From contig DUOF01000087.1 in the NCBI GenBank assembly GCA_012839015.1, positions 1 to 26,637 of the forward strand: a stretch of 26,637 bases of DNA, in the 5' to 3' direction. A model generated the notes under the pieces. That model was given only the letters and a program-made list of their open reading frames with translations, was not told where the DNA came from and searched no databases. Position numbers and translations under genes: made by a program. This DNA is from a bacterium (lineage in GTDB: Bacteria; Bacillota_I; Bacilli_A; RFN20; DUOF01). Shown piece by piece: positions 7,998-15,505 of the stretch (its first letter is position 1; each line of letters starts with the position of its first letter).

Positions 7998-8144
7998 ATG
8001 AATAAGGAATTACTTGAAACAAGACAGATTAAGAAAATAAAAGCTAAGAGGAGAGTTAGGGGTTTTTTGGTTGTAGTTAATATTATTTTAATAATTTATT
8101 TTTTAACTAATATTACTCTAAAAATAATCTCTATATTTGAATAA
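7998..8144 (+). CDS. 48-residue single-pass membrane protein
   Basis: This short gene begins ATG at 7998 with GGAG 7 bases upstream, and its TAA overlaps the next ATG (TAATG). The product starts with a charged, lysine- and arginine-rich stretch (MNKELLETRQIKKIKAKRR) followed by one hydrophobic segment (about residues 22-46, FLVVVNIILIIYFLTNI), suggesting a membrane anchor with the basic N terminus inside. The next gene has no ribosome site of its own, so reinitiation from this small gene is the likeliest way to translate it, which supports the small gene being real. I do not recognise a family. Confidence 0.65.
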   Translation: MNKELLETRQIKKIKAKRRVRGFLVVVNIILIIYFLTNITLKIISIFE

Positions 8145-8983
8145 TGAAACGTAATGATCTGACACTAGGGGGGTTACTTCTTTGTTTGCAATTACTGTTT
8201 CTTTTTATCAGCAAAATAATTATTGGGAGTGAATTAATTTTACTTCTTTTTTTACCTTTAGTTTCGTCTTTCTATACACTTAAAACTAATAGACGTTCAG
8301 TGTTTGTCTTTGCTCTTTCATCTTTTATTTTGTGTTTCTTGTTTGACCCAATCAATACATTCATTTATATTCTTCCTGCTTTACTTGTAGGTATAAGCTA
8401 TGGAATATTACGGAAAAAAGGTGTTAAGGAACTGAGTTTAATATATATAACTTCTCTTGTTCACTTTATTAGTCTGCTTATAACCTTAGTTAGTTTTAAG
8501 TTCTTCTTTATTGAGTTTGATTTATTAGGTGTTATGGAGAGATTCTTTTCTAGCGATAGTGAAACTGCATATATAATAATGGGTGTTATCTTATTTGTTC
8601 TAGCTATCATTCAGTCATTTTTAGTGCATATAATCAGTGAAAAGGAACTAAATAAATTTAATTATACAATTAAGAGGGAAGAGAAGACGCCTAGATGGTT
8701 CTTAGCAGGACTTGGTATCTCCCTTGCAGGTGTGATCACTACTTATTTGTTTAGTAGTGATCTAGTGGTTATTTTTATCCTGCTTTGTAATGTCTTTCTC
8801 ATTCCTTTTGTGATAGAAGGTATTACAAATTTTAAATATAAAGTAGCAACGACATTACTGCTTATATTATTTGCCCTTATATCATTATATTTGTTTAGTA
8901 TCTTGGAGGTAGTTTTCCTACCATTAATTATAATTTTAATATTGTTACCTTTATTGATAAATATTTTACATTTTAAGAGATAA
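8144..8983 (+). CDS. Polytopic membrane protein, possibly DUF2232/YybS-like
   Basis: This 279-residue integral membrane protein has about eight to nine hydrophobic segments spread over its full length (for example LTLGGLLLCLQLLFLFISKI near the start and a run of leucine/isoleucine segments from 205 to 275). A hydrophilic loop near 165-183 (EKELNKFNYTIKREEKTPR) divides it into an N-terminal block of about five helices and a C-terminal block of about three or four. The opening resembles YybS/DUF2232 proteins, which are related to the substrate-binding S components of ECF transporters, but that link is a guess from pattern and size. It starts at the ATG sharing its A with the stop of the 48-residue gene, and probably depends on coupling. 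A promoter for the next operon lies inside its last codons. Confidence 0.6.
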   Translation: MKRNDLTLGGLLLCLQLLFLFISKIIIGSELILLLFLPLVSSFYTLKTNRRSVFVFALSSFILCFLFDPINTFIYILPALLVGISYGILRKKGVKELSLIYITSLVHFISLLITLVSFKFFFIEFDLLGVMERFFSSDSETAYIIMGVILFVLAIIQSFLVHIISEKELNKFNYTIKREEKTPRWFLAGLGISLAGVITTYLFSSDLVVIFILLCNVFLIPFVIEGITNFKYKVATTLLLILFALISLYLFSILEVVFLPLIIILILLPLLINILHFKR

Positions 8984-8993
8984 AAGGTATAAT
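8965..8993 (+). promoter_or_regulatory. Promoter of the Cap15-like membrane operon
   Basis: TTTACA (8965-8970), a 17-base spacer and a perfect TATAAT (8988-8993) overlap the end of the preceding gene. The predicted start near 9000 leaves a leader of about 50 AT-rich bases before the ATG at 9049. Confidence 0.72.
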
Positions 8994-9048
8994 AAAGTTG
9001 TGTATATAATAAGAATATAGTTTTGTTATATAAAATAGAGGTGAGAAT

Positions 9049-9363
9049 ATGCTTGAATTCTTTAAATTATTTGGCCAGGGGATCCTATATACTATTTTAA
9101 GTCCGTTTATCCTGGCGTACTTTGCAATATTTCTAGCCTATACGATGTTAAATTATTTGGTTTGTGAGGTTTATTCGGTAGTATCTTTCTTCTTTGGTGG
9201 GGGATGTTCGAAGAAAACCAAATTAGAGAGAGAATTAGAAAAACAAGAAATGAGTGTTCTAATAGAGAAAGAAAAGAGTGTTACTCTAGTTAATAGTGGA
9301 ACTAACTTAGGAGCAGAAAACTCTTCTCCATACGAAGAAAACAATTTAGGGGGTAGAGAATAA
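9049..9363 (+). CDS. Small membrane protein with charged C-terminal tail
   Basis: This 104-residue protein has a ribosome site, GAGGTGAG, just before the ATG. The first 50 residues contain one long or two close hydrophobic segments (about 8-35 and 38-52, ending FFFGGGCSKK). The remaining half is a soluble, highly charged, probably helical tail (KLERELEKQEMSVLIEKEKS) that would face the cytoplasm. The stop overlaps the start of the next gene (TAATG). It is the first of three membrane proteins behind one promoter, the last of which resembles a Cap15-type effector. I do not recognise a family and no catalytic motif is visible. Confidence 0.65.
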   Translation: MLEFFKLFGQGILYTILSPFILAYFAIFLAYTMLNYLVCEVYSVVSFFFGGGCSKKTKLERELEKQEMSVLIEKEKSVTLVNSGTNLGAENSSPYEENNLGGRE

Positions 9364-10004
9364 TGATTAGATTCTTACCTTACTTAAATTTCTTAATTAA
9401 GTTAACTGAGAGAGATAGAAGAATAATAGTAGCTCTTTTAATTGTTTTAATAGTCGCTTTTGTTCTAATAGCGTATATCGGAAATGGAATAAGAGCCTTA
9501 ATGAGAAGGTATTCTAAAGGTATAGATTCCTACATGCATAAATTATGCAGCGCGGAACTAGTCACTAACCCGCGACAATTCTTTGCACAAGTATTTAAAA
9601 AAGAAACAAAAAGATTATATTTCTCAACTAGATGGGTACTAAGGATATTTATGGTATCATTCGTATTATTTTATATTTATGCTGCTAGTGTACAAGGTGA
9701 CGGACCTATGTTTGCTTTTGTTGGTGAGCGTTTAAATGATTTGAAAATTATCTTTGAGGTTCCTAAGGGAGAGTTCTTTGGTATTAGTAATTTCCCAATT
9801 GATTGGCCACGTATTGCTAGAGGACCACAACCTCAGTTTACCCTTGAAGGTATTTCTACCTATCTAATGTTTATAGTTACTGTTGCTACCATATTTGGTA
9901 TAACTACTTCAACTATGAAATTTATAGCCCGTCTTAATAGGGCAAAGAAAAAAGGTCCTGAAGTCTTCACTAAGAGTTTAGATGACACAAGTTTTGTAAA
10001 ATAG
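9363..10004 (+). CDS. Membrane protein of unknown function, middle gene of Cap15-like operon
   Basis: This 213-residue protein has three likely membrane helices, at about 20-42 (IIVALLIVLIVAFVLIAYIG), 87-108 (WVLRIFMVSFVLFYIYAAS) and 163-186 (YLMFIVTVATIFGITTST). Between helices 1 and 2 is a basic, probably cytoplasmic segment (residues 43-86) with several Lys and Arg. Between helices 2 and 3 lies a loop rich in Pro, Gly and aromatic residues (EVPKGEFFGISNFPIDWPR). The gene starts in the stop of the preceding one, and the following gene begins 9 bases after its end, indicating a single transcript. No nucleotidyltransferase, nuclease or protease motif is visible, so it is not an obvious second-messenger synthase. 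I do not recognise a family. Confidence 0.65.
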   Translation: MIRFLPYLNFLIKLTERDRRIIVALLIVLIVAFVLIAYIGNGIRALMRRYSKGIDSYMHKLCSAELVTNPRQFFAQVFKKETKRLYFSTRWVLRIFMVSFVLFYIYAASVQGDGPMFAFVGERLNDLKIIFEVPKGEFFGISNFPIDWPRIARGPQPQFTLEGISTYLMFIVTVATIFGITTSTMKFIARLNRAKKKGPEVFTKSLDDTSFVK

Positions 10005-10013
10005 GAGATAACA

Positions 10014-10544
10014 ATGGGTAGAAGAAATAGATTGATGGCTATGTTAACCGTCTTCTTGGCTTTATTACTTTTCTTAGTAATTAATCCAGGAGACGATACT
10101 TTACTTGCTACACAAATAGCAACCTTTTCCGCCACGATTATATTTATTGGTCACTTTTTATACAATCATATTTTTTGGAGGATGCCTCCATTTAATTCAA
10201 TTCATAATATTATTGATATAAGTGGTAACTGGAAAGGTAAAGCAATCGATGAAGTTGGAGCTGAAACTAGTTTTGAAATGAAGGTCACGCAACACTTTGA
10301 TGATGTAAAGGTTAAAATAACCGGAGATGAGTATATTTCTGAATCACTTATTTGTAGACTTAAAAGAGAAAGCAATGGTTTATTCCTATATTTCATGTAT
10401 CGGTCTCGCCCGATAGACAAGGTTACCTCCAAAAGAGATATTTCTTTTGGAAGTATGATTATTCGTTGTGATCCAGATGTGTTAACAGGTGAATTTTTCA
10501 CTACTAAGAATGATAAGAACAAGATCGAATTGTATCGTGACTAA
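10014..10544 (+). CDS. 2TM plus beta-barrel protein resembling Cap15/OptE effectors
   Basis: This 176-residue protein has AGGAG before its ATG. It has two close membrane helices (about 8-24 and 33-54) and then a soluble domain of alternating hydrophobic and polar residues that looks wholly beta. The domain opens with DISGNWKG (68-75) and ends with LTGEFFTTKNDKNKIELYRD. Both ends match my memory of the 2TM beta-barrel (S-2TM-beta, Cap15) domain: a GxWxG first strand and LxGxYxT near the end. In CBASS, Cap15 binds a cyclic nucleotide through its barrel and oligomerises to disrupt the inner membrane; the OptE effector of Panoptes has the same plan. No cyclase gene is in this window, so any ligand is unknown. 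A GxW opening also occurs in lipocalin-like folds, so the match needs a profile or structure comparison. Confidence 0.6.
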   Translation: MGRRNRLMAMLTVFLALLLFLVINPGDDTLLATQIATFSATIIFIGHFLYNHIFWRMPPFNSIHNIIDISGNWKGKAIDEVGAETSFEMKVTQHFDDVKVKITGDEYISESLICRLKRESNGLFLYFMYRSRPIDKVTSKRDISFGSMIIRCDPDVLTGEFFTTKNDKNKIELYRD

Positions 10545-10558
10545 TCATTCTAATATGT

Positions 10559-10581
10559 AGTCAAAAATCATATATTTGACT
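10559..10581 (+). other. Hairpin between the Cap15-like gene and the small GTG gene
   Basis: AGTCAAA (10559-10565) pairs with TTTGACT (10575-10581), and the stem can continue past one mismatch to a three-base loop. No T tract follows, so it is a poor terminator; it may protect the 3' end of the upstream message or act as a weak attenuator. Confidence 0.4.
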
Positions 10582-10619
10582 GTTAATATTAAGGATTAAA
10601 CTTATAGGGGGTGAGTTGA

Positions 10620-10754
10620 GTGGGTTTATTTAGCAGAATTTTTGGAAAATGCAAGAAAGAAGAAGTAAAGGTGGAAGAACAAAAAGAAACACCTAAGAAG
10701 GCAGAAGAAAAAAAAGAAGAGCCTAAAGTTGAGGCTGAGGAAGAAACAAAATAA
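10620..10754 (+). CDS. 44-residue Lys/Glu-rich protein, GTG start
   Basis: A strong ribosome site (GGGGGTGAG, 10607-10615) precedes a GTG at 10620, and the frame runs to TAA at 10752-10754, just before a terminator. The product begins MGLFSRIFGKCKK, a short amphipathic segment of the sort that touches the membrane, and continues as a Lys/Glu/Pro-rich tail of about 30 residues with no hydrophobic core, so it is probably disordered. The beginning resembles N-terminal ends of FtsY-like proteins, but the rest of such a protein is absent. It lies between the Cap15-like operon and its terminator and may be the last gene of that unit. Confidence 0.55.
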   Translation: MGLFSRIFGKCKKEEVKVEEQKETPKKAEEKKEEPKVEAEEETK

Positions 10755-10760
10755 ATTAAG

Positions 10761-10788
10761 ACCTATATGTAACCATATAGGTTTTTTT
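10761..10788 (+). terminator. Rho-independent terminator closing the Cap15-like unit
   Basis: A perfect 9-bp stem (ACCTATATG with CATATAGGT, loop TAAC) merges into a seven-base T run (10782-10788), seven bases after the stop of the small GTG gene. Confidence 0.9.
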
Positions 10789-10858
10789 ATATAATTTTAA
10801 TAGTTATGGATTTCAAAAATATCTATTAGTTAATGGCTAGTTTTTTGGGGTCTTAAAA

Positions 10859-10887
10859 TTGTTAGAATGGTCCCCTTATGATATAAT
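10859..10887 (+). promoter_or_regulatory. Promoter of pcrA-ligA
   Basis: TTGTTA (10859-10864), a 17-base spacer and TATAAT (10882-10887) with a TGA extension upstream (10879-10881) form an extended -10 promoter. The predicted leader is about 20 bases. Confidence 0.78.
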
Positions 10888-10915
10888 TTTATTGTTAAAC
10901 AGTTAGGAGACAAAC

Positions 10916-13051
10916 ATGGAATACTTGAAAAAATTAAACAAAAATCAAAAAGAAGCGGTAATCAGTGAGGAGAAGTATTTAAGAATAGTAGCAGGCGCTG
11001 GCAGTGGCAAAACCAGAGTACTTACCTCAAGGATTATTCATCTAATAAAGGAAGGTGTAAGGCCTTACAATATATTAGCGATTACTTTTACCAATAAGGC
11101 GGCTAATGAAATGAGGGAGAGGGTTCTCAATACTCTAGAAAACCTCGATAGCAAACCATATATTTTCACATTTCACTCCTTCTGTGCTAGATTCTTAAGA
11201 GAAGAATCTAAACTAATAAACTATAATAGTGATTTTAATATCATCGATGATGAAGATAAGCAAAGGTTGTTAAAAGAAATTGTTAAGGAGAAAAACTTTC
11301 ATAAGGACTATTTAGAAGTTAAGACACTTAGTAATTACATTTCATATCGTAAGACGTATTACTATAACAGAGAATTTACGATATCTAGCGGTTTTAGCGA
11401 AGAGTTAGAAAAAGACAAGAATGATGTATTTGAAATATACGAAAGACGCCTAAAAAGGATGAACAGTGTAGACTTTGATGATTTACTTTTAAAAGTTTAT
11501 AAAATATTAGTTAAACACAAAGAGACATTAACTAAATGGCAAAATAGATACAGACATATTCTAGTGGATGAGTTCCAAGATACGAACGACTTACAGTTTG
11601 AGTTAGTCAAGTTACTCGTTGGGGAACAAAACCATCTATTTGTTGTTGGTGACCCTGACCAAACTATCTATACTTGGAGAGGGGCGAATATAAAAATAAT
11701 TGCCGACCTAGAAAAAACTTATGAGGGTACTAAGACAATTGTCCTAGATAGGAACTATCGTTCTACTAAACCAATACTAGATGTAGCTAATAAGCTTATA
11801 AAAAACAATCAAAATAGAGTCCATAAAGACCTAATCTCTGATAAAGAAGGGGATGATGTTTTCTATAGGAGTTTTGAAACCCAGTTCCATGAGGCTAGTT
11901 ACGTAGTAGGAACTATTAAAGGAATTGTTAGTGAAGGTGAGTACCAGTATAAGGATTTTGCGATCCTATACAGGGCCAATTATTTATCTAGGGAAGTTGA
12001 AAAGGCGCTTATCAAAGAGAATGTTAAGTATAAAATATTTGGTGGTGTCGGCTTCTATAACCGTAAAGAAATAAAAGATGCGATCGCGTATTTAAAACTA
12101 TTGGTTAATAAGAGTGATGACTTGTCACTTTTAAGAATTATTAATGAACCAAGACGTGGGGTTGGAGAGGCTACTTTAAATAAGTTTATAAGTAAATCTA
12201 ATAAAGAAGAGATGTCACTCTTTAAGGCTATCAGTAACAACCTAGATTATATAAGTAGGATTGCAGCCAGAAACCAAATAGCTAAATTCATACAAATAAT
12301 TAATGAATATACTGACCATGTTGACAAGCTCTCACCTGGTGAACTTCTTGACAACTTGCTTAGAGAAACTAAGTACTATGAGAAGTTAGAACAGGATGAA
12401 GAACATGAACGAATCGATAACTTAAAAGAATTAATTAATGATTTAGTTTACTTTGAAAACAATAACGAAGATCCTAAATTAACTAACTTCTTACAAGAGA
12501 TAACTTTGTATTCATCACAAGATGAAATAGAAGATGGTAATTACGTCTCACTTATGACGGTCCATACTGCCAAAGGGTTAGAGTACCCGTTTGTGTTTGT
12601 TGTTGGTTTGTGTGATGGTATTTTCCCGAGTTATCGGAGTTTAAAAGAGAGTGAAGATGGGGAAGAGGAAGAAAGAAGACTTGCCTACGTAGCCTTTACT
12701 AGGGCAAAGGAGAGACTCTTCCTATCTAGCAATCGCGGCTTTAGTTATGTTAGCGCAGAGGGGAGGAACAAGCCCTCAAGATTTATAAAAGAGGTAATCG
12801 ATTTAGAGGTTGCCAAACCAAGAAAAATAATCAGGGATGAAAGACCAAAAAGGACCTTCAAAAGTATTAGCCCAATTAATAAGGCTAATAACATTAAATG
12901 GTCAAATGGTGACCAAGTGAATCATGCCAACTTTGGTTTTGGAGTAATAATAGAGATTATAAATGACACTTATATTAAGGTAGCTTTTAAGGATAGTGGA
13001 GTAGGGATCAAGACCCTACTTTCAAACCACGGTTCAATTACTAAAGTTTAG
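10916..13051 (+). CDS. pcrA: ATP-dependent DNA helicase PcrA (UvrD/Rep family)
   Basis: PcrA is the 3'-5' superfamily 1A helicase essential in Gram-positive bacteria for repair, removal of RecA from DNA and rolling-circle plasmid replication. Motifs in order over 711 residues: a Q-motif region (LNKNQKEAV), Walker A GAGSGKT (27-33), motif Ia TFTNKAANEMRER, Walker B VDEFQDT (about 217-223), motif III DPDQTIYTWRGA, motif IV NYRST, motif V MTVHTAKGLEYPFVF, and motif VI AFTRAKERL. The C-terminal 55 residues (WSNGDQVNHANFGFGVIIEI and on) form the small Tudor-like domain that contacts RNA polymerase. AGGAG lies upstream of the ATG. ligA begins ten bases after the stop, the usual pcrA-ligA pairing. 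Confidence 0.97.
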   Translation: MEYLKKLNKNQKEAVISEEKYLRIVAGAGSGKTRVLTSRIIHLIKEGVRPYNILAITFTNKAANEMRERVLNTLENLDSKPYIFTFHSFCARFLREESKLINYNSDFNIIDDEDKQRLLKEIVKEKNFHKDYLEVKTLSNYISYRKTYYYNREFTISSGFSEELEKDKNDVFEIYERRLKRMNSVDFDDLLLKVYKILVKHKETLTKWQNRYRHILVDEFQDTNDLQFELVKLLVGEQNHLFVVGDPDQTIYTWRGANIKIIADLEKTYEGTKTIVLDRNYRSTKPILDVANKLIKNNQNRVHKDLISDKEGDDVFYRSFETQFHEASYVVGTIKGIVSEGEYQYKDFAILYRANYLSREVEKALIKENVKYKIFGGVGFYNRKEIKDAIAYLKLLVNKSDDLSLLRIINEPRRGVGEATLNKFISKSNKEEMSLFKAISNNLDYISRIAARNQIAKFIQIINEYTDHVDKLSPGELLDNLLRETKYYEKLEQDEEHERIDNLKELINDLVYFENNNEDPKLTNFLQEITLYSSQDEIEDGNYVSLMTVHTAKGLEYPFVFVVGLCDGIFPSYRSLKESEDGEEEERRLAYVAFTRAKERLFLSSNRGFSYVSAEGRNKPSRFIKEVIDLEVAKPRKIIRDERPKRTFKSISPINKANNIKWSNGDQVNHANFGFGVIIEIINDTYIKVAFKDSGVGIKTLLSNHGSITKV

Positions 13052-13061
13052 GGAGGACATT

Positions 13062-15056
13062 ATGGAGAAGGAAATAAACAGAATAAAAGAGTTGAGGACT
13101 CTTTTAAATAGATATAATTATGAATACTACGTTCTAGATAATTCAAGTATTAGTGACTATGAGTTTGATATGTTGATGAATGAACTTATAGCTCTAGAAG
13201 ACAAGCATCCTAATATGTATGATCCAGACTCTCCTAGCAGGAGGGTCGGAGGTGAGGTCGTTAGTAAGTTTAATAAAATCACCCATAAAAGGGATATGTT
13301 GTCCCTTGCAAATGCTTTTGATTTTAACTCAATTAGAGATTTTGATCAAAAGATTAGAAAAGCTACCTCACTTGAAGAGATAGAATACATAGTAGAGTTA
13401 AAAATAGATGGCTTAGCCATGTCTTTAGATTATATCGATGGAAAACTAAATTATGGTGCCACTAGAGGCAACGGAATTGAAGGAGAAGAGGTAACTCACA
13501 ATATAAAAACCATCAGGAGTATCCCGCTTAAGGTTAAAACTAAAGAACCCTTTGAAGTTAGAGGAGAGGTATTCCTTAGTAAGAAAAACTTTGAAAAATT
13601 AAATAAGCTAAGGAAAGAAAACAATGAGAGTCTATTTGCTAATCCTAGAAATGCTGCTAGTGGTTCAATAAGACAGTTAGATTCTAAAGTTGCAGCCAGT
13701 AGAAACCTGGATATGTTTTGTTATACATTTGTTAATGCCAGTGACTTTGGTATTACTAAGCAAAGTGAAGCTCTTGATAGACTAGATGAGTTAGGATTTA
13801 AAACCAACAAAGAGAGAAGAGTGTGTAGAGACATTGATGAGGTAATCAAATTCATTGAGGAACAATCAAGTAAGAGAGATAATTTAGATTATGAAATAGA
13901 TGGTATTGTTATTAAAGTTAATGATATGGCATTACATGATAAAATTGGTTATACAGCCAAGACACCTAAATGGTCAATTGCTTATAAGTTTCCTGCTAGT
14001 GTAGTTAAGACTAAATTAATTGATATTATTTATACAGTCGGAAGGACCGGTAAGATAACCCCAAATGCGGTCTTAGAACCCGCTCTAGTAGCAGGTTCAA
14101 TTGTCTCAAGGGCTACGTTACATAATGAGGATTTCATCAAGGAAAGGGACATTATGATCAATGATAATGTCATTATTAGGAAGGCAGGGGACGTTATTCC
14201 CGAGGTGGTTAAGAGTGTAGCTACTGACAGAGATAATACCCAAATCAAATTTAAGATGATTGAATACTGTCCTAAATGTGATTCTAAACTTATTAGAAGG
14301 GACGGGGAAGCCGCTCACTATTGTCCTAATAATGATTGCGATGCAAGACAAGTAGAAAAGATAATTCACTACTGTTCCAAACTTGCCATGGATATAGAAG
14401 GTATGGGGGAAAAAGTAGTTGAAGACTTATATAACCTAGGTTTTATCAAAAGAATAGATGAAATCTATTCCCTATATAGGCACCGTGATGAACTGGTTAA
14501 GTTATCAGGGTATGGTGAGAAATCTATTGATAATATGCTAACCTCTATCGAGGATAGTAAGAACAACTCATTAGAAAGGTTATTGTTTGCACTAGGAATT
14601 GGTGAAATAGGTCAAAAAACAAGCAGAGTGCTAGCCAAGGAATTTAAAACTTTAGCTAATCTAACAATCGCTAGTATTGAGGATTTAAAAGCAGTAAAAG
14701 ATATAGGAGAAGTTAGTTCACTTAATATCTATAATTACTTTAAAGATGAAAGTAACATTAAAATGATTAATAACCTAATTGAGCAAGGGGTTAATACTGT
14801 CTATCTTGGAAGAGAAAGCGAGACAGATTCTTTCTTTAGTAACAAGAGTGTGGTTGTAACAGGGACACTTAGTAACTATTCACGCAGTGAGATAAAAGAT
14901 AAGTTAGAAGGGTTAGGTGCTAATGTGGTATCAAGCGTTTCTAAGAACTTAGACTATCTAATTTTAGGAGAGAATCCTGGTAGTAAACTCGATAAAGCCA
15001 AGGAGTTGAATATAAGAATTATTGAAGAAATTGAGTTGATCGAGTTATTAAAATAG
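13062..15056 (+). CDS. ligA: NAD+-dependent DNA ligase LigA
   Basis: LigA seals nicks in replication and repair, using NAD+ as adenylate donor. The 664-residue length is standard. Domain order: Ia NAD-binding region (1-65, with YYVLDNSSISDYEFD), adenylation domain with KIDG where Lys114 is adenylated, TRGNGIEGEEVTHN, an OB fold near 310-390 (VGRTGKITPNA), a zinc finger CPKC-CPNNDC (about 403-430), the helix-hairpin-helix domain (430-580, with GIGEIGQKTS), and a C-terminal BRCT domain (from about 588, KSVVVTGTLSNYSRSEIK). GGAGG lies before the ATG. It shares a transcript with pcrA. After it there is a stretch with inverted repeats but no obvious strong terminator. Confidence 0.97.
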   Translation: MEKEINRIKELRTLLNRYNYEYYVLDNSSISDYEFDMLMNELIALEDKHPNMYDPDSPSRRVGGEVVSKFNKITHKRDMLSLANAFDFNSIRDFDQKIRKATSLEEIEYIVELKIDGLAMSLDYIDGKLNYGATRGNGIEGEEVTHNIKTIRSIPLKVKTKEPFEVRGEVFLSKKNFEKLNKLRKENNESLFANPRNAASGSIRQLDSKVAASRNLDMFCYTFVNASDFGITKQSEALDRLDELGFKTNKERRVCRDIDEVIKFIEEQSSKRDNLDYEIDGIVIKVNDMALHDKIGYTAKTPKWSIAYKFPASVVKTKLIDIIYTVGRTGKITPNAVLEPALVAGSIVSRATLHNEDFIKERDIMINDNVIIRKAGDVIPEVVKSVATDRDNTQIKFKMIEYCPKCDSKLIRRDGEAAHYCPNNDCDARQVEKIIHYCSKLAMDIEGMGEKVVEDLYNLGFIKRIDEIYSLYRHRDELVKLSGYGEKSIDNMLTSIEDSKNNSLERLLFALGIGEIGQKTSRVLAKEFKTLANLTIASIEDLKAVKDIGEVSSLNIYNYFKDESNIKMINNLIEQGVNTVYLGRESETDSFFSNKSVVVTGTLSNYSRSEIKDKLEGLGANVVSSVSKNLDYLILGENPGSKLDKAKELNIRIIEEIELIELLK

Positions 15057-15071
15057 ATAACTATAATTAAA

Positions 15072-15153
15072 ATAAAGTCTTTCCTGTATAAAAGTCTGAT
15101 TAGAAGGTAAAAATAAAATCAGATTGAAACTTTATAGAAAGGGAGGACTTTAT
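15072..15153 (+). promoter_or_regulatory. Imperfect inverted repeat enclosing the hydrolase start site
   Basis: ATAAAGTC at 15072-15079 pairs with GACTTTAT at 15146-15153, and the stem continues inward with mostly paired bases (TTTCCT against AGGGAG with wobbles). A second stem, TCTGATT (15095-15101) with AATCAGA (15117-15123), lies inside. The folded form would hold both the GGGAGG ribosome site (15141-15146) and the start codon at 15152. This could be a translational control element of the truncated hydrolase or a small mobile repeat. Confidence 0.45.
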
Positions 15154-15505
15154 GAGTTTAAGTAGGGAAAACTTAGCTAAATTAAAGAAACCGGGCTTTT
15201 GGTTGTTGCTGGCACTTGCTCTTTGCATTGCGGGCAGCTTTTTAGCTAACATGTTTAACACGTCGTTTTATCAAGTTAGAGTTGAAAGAATTAAAATTGA
15301 AACAGAAAGAGGGACACTAAGTGCTTTGCTTTATGTTCCAAGGGGTGCGAGCAGTGAAGATCCAAGAGCAGGTATAGTTACCACTCATGGTTATCTAAAC
15401 TCAAAAGAAATGCAAGATGCCCCAGCGATTGAAATGTCGCGTAGAGGTTTTGTGGTTATGGCTTTAGATATATATGATCATGGAGACTCAAGTTGGAAAA
15501 CCTAA
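15152..15505 (+). pseudogene. N-terminal fragment of a membrane-anchored alpha/beta hydrolase
   Basis: GGGAGG precedes an ATG at 15152. Residues about 14-32 (WLLLALALCIAGSFLANMF) form a membrane anchor. They are followed by a substrate-side beta-strand region (RIKIETERGTLSALLYVPRG), then TTHGYLNSKEMQD, an oxyanion-type HG segment, and GFVVMALDIYDHGDSSW. This is the start of an alpha/beta hydrolase of a membrane-anchored type common in Firmicutes. The frame ends two codons after DHGDSSW, before any nucleophile elbow (GxSxG), acid or His, so the protein cannot be an active hydrolase. From about 15489 the DNA instead encodes the C-terminal part of TypA in another frame. My hand count gives about 40% G+C for 15181-15480, slightly above the ligA gene. 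Deletion, transfer or assembly error are all possible. Confidence 0.75.

Noticed and set aside
9363..10004. Possible nucleotide cyclase partner for the Cap15-like protein
   Set aside because: The middle gene has three membrane helices and no GS-x-D or GGDD-type catalytic motif.
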